NCBI GenBank assembly: GCA_035458525.1
Contig: DATHZQ010000007.1
Location: 1 to 64,000 of the forward strand
DNA length: 64,000 nt
Direction: 5' to 3'
DNA from: DATHZQ01 sp035458525
Lineage (GTDB): Bacteria; Actinomycetota; Acidimicrobiia; Spongiisociales; UBA5794
Part shown: piece by piece, positions 51,873 through 60,500 of the stretch
Layout of the letters: each line of letters starts with the position of its first letter
How positions within the stretch are numbered: position 1 is the first letter of the stretch
The notes under the pieces: model-generated
What the model was told of the DNA's origin: nothing
The model's input: the letters and a program-made list of their open reading frames with translations, nothing else
The model's database searches: none
Translations under genes and position numbers: made by a program

Positions 51873-51887
51873 AACACGGAGTTCGCG

Positions 51888-52814
51888 ATGGCGCAACGCA
51901 TGAGCACTACAGACCTCGCTCCCGACTCGGTGACCGCGTACCTCGAGGAGATCGGCCGGACACCGCTGCTGACCGCCGCCGAGGAGATCGAGCTGGGGAG
52001 AACGATCGATGCGGGACGTGAGGCTGCCGAGCGGCTCGCAACCGCGACCTCCGCCCTCGAGCGCCGTCGCCTGCAACGCCTGGTCGAGGAAGGGCAGCGA
52101 GCTCGTGATCACTTCGTCCAGGCCAACCTCCGGCTCGTCGTCTCGATTGCGAACCGGTACCGCACCGGTCTGACCGCTATCGACCTGGTCGACCTGTTCC
52201 AGGAAGGCAACATCGGCTTGATCCGGGCCGTCGAGAAGTTCGATTGGCGCAAGGGCTTCAAGTTCTCGACGTACGCCACGTGGTGGATCCGGCAGGCTAT
52301 ACAGCGCGCACTGCTCGAGAAAGGGCGGCCGTTGCGCGTCTCCTCCCGAATCCACGATGCCGCCATCACCGTGAATCGCATCGACGGCGAGCTGCAGGCT
52401 GAGCTCGGTAGGCGGCCCTCCGTGGCCGAGCTCGCCGACAGGTCGGGTGTGGCCGCGGACGTGGTTCGCGAGGTGCACTCAGTTGCCAACGTCACCTCGC
52501 TCGAGCACCCAATCGGCGAGGACGGTGCCGTGATCGGCGACTTCATCGAGCTCGACGATGCCGAAGGGCCCGAGGACGTTGCGGTCCGCGTCGACGGCTC
52601 GGCGGCCCTCCAACGTGCGATTGCGCGTCTCGGCGAGCGTGAGCAGCTGATCCTGCGACGACGCTACGGATTCCATGACGAGGTGCCTCGCACGCTGGCG
52701 GAGATCGGCGAGCTGCTGCAGCTCACACCGGAGCGGGTGCACCAATTGGAGAAAGCGGCGCTGTGCCGGTTGCGTCACCCATCGTTCGGGCTTCGCGAGA
52801 AGGACCTGATGTAG
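51888..52814 (+). CDS. Sigma-70 family RNA polymerase sigma factor (group 2)
   Basis: A 308-residue non-extended sigma factor. Region 1.2 (SVTAYLEEIGRTPLLTAAEE), region 2 with NLRLVVSIANRY and DLFQEGNIGLIRAVEKFDWRKGFKFSTYATWWIRQAI (core binding and -10 recognition), region 3 (RRPSVAELADRSG) and region 4 (RTLAEIGELLQLTPERVHQLEKAAL, -35 helix-turn-helix) are all present. It lacks region 1.1 and the long insertion of primary sigma factors, so it is an alternative, probably stress or growth-phase sigma. An 18-bp operator lies just upstream. Confidence 0.93.
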   Translation: MAQRMSTTDLAPDSVTAYLEEIGRTPLLTAAEEIELGRTIDAGREAAERLATATSALERRRLQRLVEEGQRARDHFVQANLRLVVSIANRYRTGLTAIDLVDLFQEGNIGLIRAVEKFDWRKGFKFSTYATWWIRQAIQRALLEKGRPLRVSSRIHDAAITVNRIDGELQAELGRRPSVAELADRSGVAADVVREVHSVANVTSLEHPIGEDGAVIGDFIELDDAEGPEDVAVRVDGSAALQRAIARLGEREQLILRRRYGFHDEVPRTLAEIGELLQLTPERVHQLEKAALCRLRHPSFGLREKDLM

Positions 52815-52925
52815 CGAGACGCGAGGAGGAATCTGAAGGAAGTGGGTTCTGGCGGTGCACCTGTGAGGATGCACCGAAGACGGAGCGTGTGCGACGGTAT
52901 TTGTCGAACCACTGCCGGTGCTTTC

Positions 52926-53369
52926 TCAGCACCCTCCGAGGCGCCGGCCTCGACCCTCGATCAAGTGGCGACGCAAGGCGGGAAGCGAGATGAATCGTCC
53001 ACCCAGCCAGACCCCGCCTCTGACCAAAGGACCGATCAGTCTCGTCCAGCCACGGAACTCCAGCTCGGTTGCGATGCAGACGCTGCAACCTTCCGCTGAG
53101 GGTGCGACGTCGATCCGCTCGGTCGATGTCACGTTGCGGGTGCCGCCGCGATAGACGACCGAATGCGGTGCCGACACCTCGACGACGAGGTACCGCAGCG
53201 TCATCCCGCCGGCGGTGGTCAGGGTGTACACCGCTCCGGGCTCGAGTGTTCGGCCTTCGGTGAGCAGTGACGTGCGAACGAAGGGATCCCACGCCGCCAA
53301 CGTTGCGAAGTCGGCGATAGCGGCAAACGCTTCGCTCGCCGAGACCGCAGTCGTCGTCGTGATCTGCAC
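52926..53369 (-). CDS. SRPBCC family protein
   Basis: A 147-residue protein starting at GTG 53369. It begins VQITTTTAVSASEAFAAIADFATLAAWDPF, the same opening as the SRPBCC protein at 44071, and has the NVTSTERIDVAPSAEG strand pair seen there as NFTSTDIITVTPATEG, so the two are paralogues. A ligand-binding cavity protein without known enzyme residues. The 111 bp between the sigma gene and this gene show no feature. Confidence 0.75.
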   Translation of the reverse strand: MQITTTTAVSASEAFAAIADFATLAAWDPFVRTSLLTEGRTLEPGAVYTLTTAGGMTLRYLVVEVSAPHSVVYRGGTRNVTSTERIDVAPSAEGCSVCIATELEFRGWTRLIGPLVRGGVWLGGRFISLPALRRHLIEGRGRRLGGC

Positions 53370-53466
53370 GCCGACGAGCCTACGCCGAACGATGCGCCCG
53401 GCCCAGTGACGCGGCTTGCGTGTCCGGGTAGGCTCGCGCGGCTCGCGAAGTGGGAATGGTGAGACC

Positions 53467-54105
53467 GTGAAGTTCAATGTGTCCAGGCGTCTCGTGGCGG
53501 TCTTCGCCGTGCTGGTGCTGGCGATCGTTCCGTCGATGGCTGCAGCGTCGGAGCACGAGCAAGACGCTCCGGAAGTCGAAGAGTCGCGGTTCGGCGCCGT
53601 TGTCGATGCGGCGTACGACGAGATGCTCCAGGTGCTGATCTTTGCCATCAACGTTGCCGGTGCGGAACCGGTCGACTGCAGCGTTCCCGATGGCGTCGTG
53701 CTCAGTCGTGACAGTGATGGAGACGCCGGCGACGTCACCGTTACGGTCGACGAGGGCGAGTGGGACATCCCGACCGGGTGCACCATCGTCGATGTCCGGG
53801 GCCCCAACGGCCAGGTCAATCACGGCCAGGTGGTCTCCAGCTTCGTCCACGCCCTGAAAGCGCTCGACCGCAGCATGATCGACGTTCCGTTCGGTCAGCT
53901 CGTTCGTCAGATCGCAGGATCTGACCTCGGCAAGAGCGACAAACATGCCGACACGGCGGACGACGACGCCGAGGACTCGGTGGACGTCGATGGTGACGAT
54001 GACGGCAACGGGCCTCCGCCGCACGCAAACAACGACAAGGACAAGGACAAGAAGTCCAAGTCCAACGGCAGCAACAACGGCAACGGGCGCGGGCCCAACA
54101 AGTAG
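53467..54105 (+). CDS. Secreted acidic protein with low-complexity tail
   Basis: A 212-residue protein. A signal peptide (RRLVAVFAVLVLAIVPSMAAAS, residues 7-28) is followed by a globular part (about 30-158) with a single Cys pair (DCSVPDG and TGCTIV). The tail (160-212) runs from Asp-rich through Lys-rich to Asn/Gly-rich, ending NGRGPNK. No enzyme motif was seen. GTG 53467 was taken. It diverges from the SRPBCC gene. Confidence 0.75.
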   Translation: MKFNVSRRLVAVFAVLVLAIVPSMAAASEHEQDAPEVEESRFGAVVDAAYDEMLQVLIFAINVAGAEPVDCSVPDGVVLSRDSDGDAGDVTVTVDEGEWDIPTGCTIVDVRGPNGQVNHGQVVSSFVHALKALDRSMIDVPFGQLVRQIAGSDLGKSDKHADTADDDAEDSVDVDGDDDGNGPPPHANNDKDKDKKSKSNGSNNGNGRGPNK

Positions 54106-54119
54106 CGACAACGCCCTAC

Positions 54120-54950
54120 TCAGCCGAGCGACAGCAAGGCGACGGCGATCACCGCGGTCGCCAGCCCCAACCCACGCGTTACCGCGATCGGCTCCGACAA
54201 GAACAGTCGCGCCAGCACGACGGTGACGGCCGGGAAGAGTGAGCCGACAACCGCGGCCACGGCCAAGGGCCCAGATTGGCTGGCAAAGATGAAGAACGCG
54301 TTTCCAGCGACGCCGAGTGCCCCGGCTGCCGTGATCAGCTTCCAGGAATGCGCGTGTGGTTTCAATGTCTGCCGGCCGATGAGGGCGACGGTGAGCACGA
54401 CGAGGCCGCCGACGAGACGAGTCGCCGCAAGCGGCCAGATTCCGGCGTCGTCGCCGATCCTGCTGAGCGCCACGAGCAGACCGCCGAAGCCGGCGCCGGC
54501 GCCGACACCGAACAGAATCCCCGCTGCCAACGTCGCACGGCGGGGCCCCGGCGCGTAGCTCACGAGCCAGATCGAACCGAGCGCCAATGCAAGGCCCGTT
54601 GCCTCCGTCGCCCCGAGGCGGTCGCCGGCGGCAATCCCGAACAGCAACGGGAAGACTCCCGTGCCGATGGCTGCGACGGGGACGACGAGCCCGATGTCGC
54701 CAACCGCCATGCCTCGATAGAGGAACAGCAGGCCAAATCCGCCGGAGATGCCCCCGATCGCTCCCCAGGCAATGTCGACGATCGTGGGCGAACCTCCGAT
54801 GATCGGGGCCAAGACGAGAACTGCGGCAAAACCGGTCACTTGTGATCCGGCTGATGCAGCCGTCGCCCTGCCGTGGCGGGCCGCAACCCCGCCGCAGAAG
54901 TCGCCCGTGCCCCACGAGAGCGCCGCCAGCGCACCGAGAACGATGGTCAT
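54120..54950 (-). CDS. EamA/DMT family transporter
   Basis: A 276-residue membrane protein with ten hydrophobic helices in two repeats. It starts IVLGALAALSWGTGDFCGG, and the second half has AGALGVAGNAFFIFASQ and SLFPAVTVVLARLFLSEPI, the EamA signature. It is probably a small-metabolite exporter; the substrate is unknown. It ends 15 bp from the convergent secreted-protein gene. Confidence 0.88.
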   Translation of the reverse strand: MTIVLGALAALSWGTGDFCGGVAARHGRATAASAGSQVTGFAAVLVLAPIIGGSPTIVDIAWGAIGGISGGFGLLFLYRGMAVGDIGLVVPVAAIGTGVFPLLFGIAAGDRLGATEATGLALALGSIWLVSYAPGPRRATLAAGILFGVGAGAGFGGLLVALSRIGDDAGIWPLAATRLVGGLVVLTVALIGRQTLKPHAHSWKLITAAGALGVAGNAFFIFASQSGPLAVAAVVGSLFPAVTVVLARLFLSEPIAVTRGLGLATAVIAVALLSLG

Positions 54951-55005
54951 CGCCGGACTCGTGTCATGGGGTGACCGGGATCAGCTCAGGTCTCGCACGG
55001 TGGGG

Positions 55006-55521
55006 CTACGCCGGCTCGTCGGTGAACGCCACCATTGGCATGTCGCTCGTCATGGTGGTGCGGCCGTCGTCGGATCCGTCGTAGCTGTGCCCCATCGAGC
55101 GGAGCAGCCGCCGCGCTGTCCGCGGATGGGCGGCCTCGTAGCGCTTGAAGCGAGCCGACGCCTCGTGCGCATCGAGGAAGCGTTGTGAAGGTTGCCAGGT
55201 GCGGTTGGCGACCTGAATCTGTGCCGCCGGAGCGGCCTGGAGGTTGCGGTACCAATCGGCGCCAGGGCCCGTGCCGGAGCACACGATGTACTCGCCGGTG
55301 TCATGGTCGTGGTCCACGACCTCGACGGTGGTCTGGTAGGCGGTCCCCGACCGGCGGCCGACGTGATGGATCAGCAGGAATCGGTCGCCCATCACAAAGC
55401 CCAGATTCCACTTGAACAGGTAGCGGGGGCTCTTGAGAACCGCACGCCACAGCCCCTGGGGCTTCTCCTTGAAATCCCAGCTTCCGAGCTCGATACCCAC
55501 GGGGGGATACTGGCACAGCAC
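55006..55521 (-). CDS. Deazaflavin-dependent nitroreductase family protein
   Basis: A 171-residue (or 164 from GTG 55500) F420-type split barrel. FLLIHHVGRRSGTAYQTTVEVV is the family's cofactor signature, and GTGPGADWYRNLQAAPAAQIQV follows as in Ddn relatives. The two GTG starts cannot be separated by ribosome-binding sites. It converges with nothing and lies 55 bp before the EamA gene start on the same strand. Confidence 0.85.
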   Translation of the reverse strand: MLCQYPPVGIELGSWDFKEKPQGLWRAVLKSPRYLFKWNLGFVMGDRFLLIHHVGRRSGTAYQTTVEVVDHDHDTGEYIVCSGTGPGADWYRNLQAAPAAQIQVANRTWQPSQRFLDAHEASARFKRYEAAHPRTARRLLRSMGHSYDGSDDGRTTMTSDMPMVAFTDEPA

Positions 55522-55846
55522 ATTGCTGACCGCGGCAGTGCCGGGTGGGGGCTCCCGGCACCGCCGACGGGATCAGCCTTCCACAGGCCCGCCAAGTCCT
55601 CGGGATCGCGCTGTTGCTGACCCGAGAGGGGATCGGCGGCGGGCGGGGCGACGCGGCAAGGTGAGAGAACGGCCGCGGCAGAGCAGTCTGTTGCAGGTCA
55701 CAACGTGCATCACGCCTGTGGCGTCCTTTCCCAAGCGCCGGCTGCGGTCGCGGCCCAGCGCACCTTTCCCCAGTGGATCCGAGCCTACGCGTCGCTCAGC
55801 CGGGTGGGGCGGCGATTTATGCGACCTTTTTCGCGTTCGCCGTGGC
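55522..55846. other. Gap without a recognised gene
   Basis: A 325-bp region. GTGCCGGG (55538-55545) pairs with CCCGGCAC (55554-55561), extended by GGC/GCC, forming a hairpin 17 bp upstream of the F420-type gene start. The remainder has no convincing frame or further repeat. Confidence 0.5.
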
Positions 55847-56236
55847 TCAGTCCTCGGCCGGCCGGCGGATTCGCTGTGGGCTCTTGCCCGGGATGCGTTC
55901 GATCTCGCAGCGCGCTTCGAGATCGACCGTCGTGAACCTGCAGTAGTTGCGCACCCGGCCCTTGGGAAACAGCTGGTGGGTCGAATAGCGCTCTTGCGCC
56001 GCCGCAACGACATCGTTGAGCAGGATGCTGCCGTCTTCGTCCGATTCCTCGTCGATCATCTCGAGGATGTGGTTGCGCATGAGCTCGTACTGCCGGAGAT
56101 CCATCTTCCACTTGTCCATCCCGCCGGGGCGGGTGGCGTTGAAGAGCTCGACCCGACCCCGCTTGCGAGATGCGGCGTCGGCAGCCCACGCCGCATCGGG
56201 AACGGGGCCGAAATGAGGATCGCGGGGGGAAGCCAT
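55847..56236 (-). CDS. Conserved-looking hypothetical protein
   Basis: A 129-residue soluble, charged protein starting at ATG 56236 (a TTG lies at 56245). The middle DKWKMDLRQYELMRNHILEMIDEE and SILLNDVVAAAQERY look like a helical, winged-helix-type domain, and RVRNYCRFTTVDLEARCEIERI is a strand-rich end. It resembles small unassigned proteins of the DUF6958 kind, from memory only. No function can be given. Confidence 0.6.
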   Translation of the reverse strand: MASPRDPHFGPVPDAAWAADAASRKRGRVELFNATRPGGMDKWKMDLRQYELMRNHILEMIDEESDEDGSILLNDVVAAAQERYSTHQLFPKGRVRNYCRFTTVDLEARCEIERIPGKSPQRIRRPAED

Positions 56237-56517
56237 GCGCAGCAAATGCTAAGAGAACCCACGCCGCCGAGTGGCGGCAGTGGCGTAGATGCCCAAATCG
56301 CATTGCCCCTGCGATTCCCCAGCGCCAGACGCCAGACTGCGTCCTCTTTCCCGCCGTCGTCTCACCGAGGACGGCCGGGTCATTCGACCATATCGGAGCC
56401 GGCGACCACCGCATACGGTTGAGCGGTCGGAGCCCGAGCGAGGCGACGGCCGATCCGACGAGCCGTACCCTGCCCTGTGCAGGGCCGTCGCCAAATGGGT
56501 CTGAAGGAGGTCCCCAC

Positions 56518-57486
56518 ATGAAGGCCGCCGTTCAACACTCCTACGGCGCACCCGAAGAGGCCGTCGCCATCGAGGATGTCCCCCTCCCCGACTTGGGCGA
56601 CGACGAGGTCCTGCTGAAGGTACGGGCGGCCGGGGTCAATTGGGCCGATTGGTCCATGACTCGCGGCATGCCCTACCTCATGCGCGCCGGGTACGGGCTG
56701 CGCAAGCCCAGGAGTCGAATCCGCGGCACCGACGTCGCCGGCGCCGTGGAGATAGTGGGCGCAACGGTGGAGCAGTTCGCACCGGGTGACGAGGTCTTTG
56801 GCTGGTGCACGAGCGCGTTCGCCGAGCACGTTGCCGTCAAAGCCGACCAGCTGATCTCCAAACCAGCCGCGCTCACGTTCGAGGAGGCCGCCGGCATCCC
56901 GATGGCAGGCTGCGTCGCGCTGCAGGCCATGCGGGATGTCGCCAAGGTCAACCGAGGCGACACCGTGTTGGTGAACGGCGCTTCCGGCGGCATCGGGTCC
57001 TTTGCGGTGCAGGTCGCAAAGTCGCTTGGTGCGGAAGTGACCGGAGTGTGCAGCGCGCCGAACCTGGAGATGGTCCGGTCGTTGGGCGCTGACTACGTCA
57101 TCGACTACGGCACAGACGACTACACGCGCTTGGGCAAGCGCTACGACGTCATCCTCGACATCGCCGACAACCGCACGATCGCCGAGCGACGCAAGGTCCT
57201 CACCCGGAACGGAACCCTCATCCCGAACAGCGGCGAGGGCGGTCCTTTCTTCGGCAGCGTCGGGCGGATCATCAAGGCGTGGCTGGTGACCCCCTTCGTG
57301 AGTCAGCGGTTGCGAGCGTTCCTGTCGCTGGCCAAACGGGAGGACCTCCTCGTGCTGCGGGACCTGATCGAAGCAGGTGAGCTCGAGCCCGTTGTGGGAG
57401 CCTCGTACCCGCTCGCCGATACCGGCGCCGCGATTCGCCACGCAGGTTCCGGGCACGCCCGGGGCAAGGTGATCGTCACCATCTGA
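56518..57486 (+). CDS. Zinc-free quinone oxidoreductase (MDR superfamily)
   Basis: A 322-residue NADPH-dependent MDR protein. GroES-like N-terminal part with AAGVNWADWSMTRG, DVAGAVEIVG and GDEVFGW, then the nucleotide motif VLVNGASGGIGSFAVQVAKSLGAEVTGV (about 145-172). The zinc-ligand Cys/His of alcohol dehydrogenases are absent. It probably reduces quinones or enones. ATG 56518 follows GAAGGAGG. A paralogue lies at 62357. Confidence 0.88.
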   Translation: MKAAVQHSYGAPEEAVAIEDVPLPDLGDDEVLLKVRAAGVNWADWSMTRGMPYLMRAGYGLRKPRSRIRGTDVAGAVEIVGATVEQFAPGDEVFGWCTSAFAEHVAVKADQLISKPAALTFEEAAGIPMAGCVALQAMRDVAKVNRGDTVLVNGASGGIGSFAVQVAKSLGAEVTGVCSAPNLEMVRSLGADYVIDYGTDDYTRLGKRYDVILDIADNRTIAERRKVLTRNGTLIPNSGEGGPFFGSVGRIIKAWLVTPFVSQRLRAFLSLAKREDLLVLRDLIEAGELEPVVGASYPLADTGAAIRHAGSGHARGKVIVTI

Positions 57487-57553
57487 GCCGCGGCCGATCT
57501 CGCACCCTGCTAGGGGCATTCCCCTATACCTCCTCGACCGCTTCGAAGAGACA

Positions 57554-60500
57554 ATGTCGGAGACGATCGGAGGCCGGGACATGACCCACGGACTGTCGGC
57601 ATCACAACCATCTCTGGCCCGCCCGAAACGGCGGTGGTGGCCGGTGCCCGTCGCCGTCCTCGCAGGCCTGCTCCTCGGGCTCTCCACCGGTTCGGAACCT
57701 CTCGGGGTCGCCGTGCTCTTCGGCGTGATCGCGGCGATTGCCGTTGGCTCGGACGCCAGCGCAGCCGCACGCCGCTCCAGCGCACAGCAGATCTGGGCTT
57801 TCCTCAACGACGCCCGCAACGACAGGATCATCGATGTGCCGACGTACACGCGCCTGATCGATGAGCTGCGGGTCCGAGGTCATCTCGTACCGGAAGAGGT
57901 GGTTGGTGCGGCCCCTGAGGCCGACGACCATCGCCCCGTGCCGGCAACGACGGCTGCGCCTGCTGTCGTAGCAGGTGCCGCAGCACCGGCACCTGCGCAA
58001 GCATCGAGCCCGCCGGTCATGCCCGCACCGGTGCGCCGTGTCGGATCTGCGTTCTCCGCAACTCGTCGCCGGGTGGGTGCGCTGCCGAGCTTGCAAGCGC
58101 TGCGTCGCTTTTGGACTGCACTCGTGTCGGACTTCGCGGTGCAGGGCCTGGGTTCTCTGGGCGTGCTCCTCGTCTTCACGGGAACGCTCGGTTTCGTGCT
58201 GTTTGCGTTCACGGAGGTCGGGGCCGGATTCCGACCTGCCGCGGAGGTGACCGTGCCGGTGGTGTTGGCTGCGCTGTCTTGGTTCCTCTATCAGCGCAGT
58301 GCGCGATTCGTGGCCGCGGCAATGGAGTTCCTCGCCGGCGCCGTCACCCCCGTGATGGCGCTTGCGGCCTTCGTGGACGGCGCCCCCGTGCCGCCGGATC
58401 TCGATGGGGCCGGCCTCGTCGCCGTGCTCTCCGCCACATCGCTGGCGTTGGCCGTCGGGTACGCCGGCGTCGTGCGGAAGCGTCCGACGTCGCCGCTCAG
58501 GTTCCTCGTGGCGCCCCTGATCTGGCTGGCGATCGGCGTCCTCGGCTTTGCGATTCACGCTGGCACCTCGGCGGCTCAGATGGCGCTCGTCACGGCGACG
58601 GCTGCCGGCACACCATGGTTGCTGGGGAGGATGGGCACGTCACCGCTTGCGACAGCAACCAAGACGATCACTCCGCTCGGTCTCCTCGTTGGTTACGCGC
58701 TGACGATTGTCTTTGCGCTCGGCGAAGGCGGCGCGCCGATGCCCGTCGTCGTGGCCGGAGCTGCGCTGCTCGCAGCAGCCGAGGTCTTGGATCCGCCGCT
58801 CTCAACACCCTGGATCGTCCAAGCGGTCGTGGTCGTGATCAGCGTTCTGGTTGGGCTGACGGCGTGGCCTGCGGGGTGGGTGGGTGTCGCCGCGGTGGCG
58901 GTGTTCGTGGCGCTGGCCGAACGGTGGGGCCGATGCGTCGGGTCGCGGGATGCCGTCACGACGATGCTCGCCGGCGCCGGTGCGGGCCTGCTTGCAGCCG
59001 CAACGGAACCCGCATCGCTCGCGGTGGCGGCCGCGGCGGTGTCGATCTGGTCACATCTGCGGCGCGTCCGCCCGCTGCCTGGGGCCGCCGTACCGACCGT
59101 GATCGCCGCGGCGCTTGCGCCGGCTGGACTGGTGATCGGACTCGGCAGCCTGCTTGGGATCGATGCCGCGCTCCTCGGCGCCGCCCTCACCCTCGCGATT
59201 GCGAGCCTGGCAGTGCGGCGGTGGATGAACGGCGATGTGTTCTACGCGGTGTGGATGCCGGTCGCGACGCTTGTGGTGGTGGCGGTAGGCGCAGTCGCCG
59301 CGCTCGGCTCGGGCGAGGGTGAGATGCTGATCGCTGCGGCCATGACGATGTCGGTCGTCCCCATCGCCGTCTCATGGCTGCCCGCAGGTGGACGGATTTG
59401 GCTGAGTGCGGCGATGCTCTCGAGTGCGGCCCTCCTCGGCGCGCAGTCGGCGCACTTCGCTGTGCAGCCGCAACTCTTGGCTAGCGCGGCTGTGGGGGTC
59501 GTCCTCGTTGTGTTGGGTGCCCGGCGGGGCGATCGCAGCGGTGGTCATGTCGCACTGGTCGGGCACGGAGTCGCTGGGGGTGCGGTGGCGGTGGCGACCG
59601 ATCTGGGCATCGCCGCCGAACTGATGCCGCAACGGTGGTTGCTCGTCGTGGTGTTGTTCGCCTGGGCGGCCGGATGGCTGATCGAGGTTGCGGTGGGCGA
59701 CGAGGCACCGTTGGCTCGTTTGTTCGCTGGGCAGCAACACGCCGTTGCCGTCATCTCCAATGCTGTCTTGCTGCTCACCCTTCCTGTGATCGCCGTGCTC
59801 GGCGTCGATCTCATGTCAGCCTCCACACCCGTCATCGTCGCAATCACGGCGCTGGCCCCTCTGGGTGTCGGCTATGTCGTTGCCGGCCGCCGGCTTCCTC
59901 ACCGCCCGCTGCTGCAGGCAACGCTGTTCGGCGGTGGCGTGGCGCTGGCAGTGGTGGCAGCGACGCTCTCGGCGACGCTGGACGTTCTCGTCTCATCCGA
60001 TCGGTCGGCGATGATGATCTCCCTGGGGGCGTTGATTCTGACCGTGGTCGCTGCGCCGGTTCGTGCTCGGAGAGCGTGGATGGAGTGGATCGGGTGGGCC
60101 GCAACGGCTCCGCTGGCTTTCGTGCTCTCCGTGTCGGCGGGGCTCGAGCCCGGGGCCTGGCACTGGGCGTGGTTCGGGTGGGGTGCGCTGGTCGCCGTGG
60201 TCGCGTTCGCTGTCGACGACCTCCGCAATGGGCAGAGGGCCCCCGGCACGTTGGTCGCAGAACGCCGGCTCCTCCCGCCTGTCGTGCTCGGCGTGGTCGT
60301 GGCCGGAGTCGCGCTGATGCCGGCAGCCGCGGTGCCGTTCGCAGAGCTGTACGCGCCGGCGATCGCGGCGGCAGCACTGGCCCTGGTCCTGGCGCTGCAG
60401 CTGCGGCTGGGTGCGATCTCGGGCCTCGCCTGGCTGGGTGGCATGGTCGCCGCCGCGTCGTTGCTCGAGCACGGCGGCTGGAGCCTCGCAGCCGATCCGT

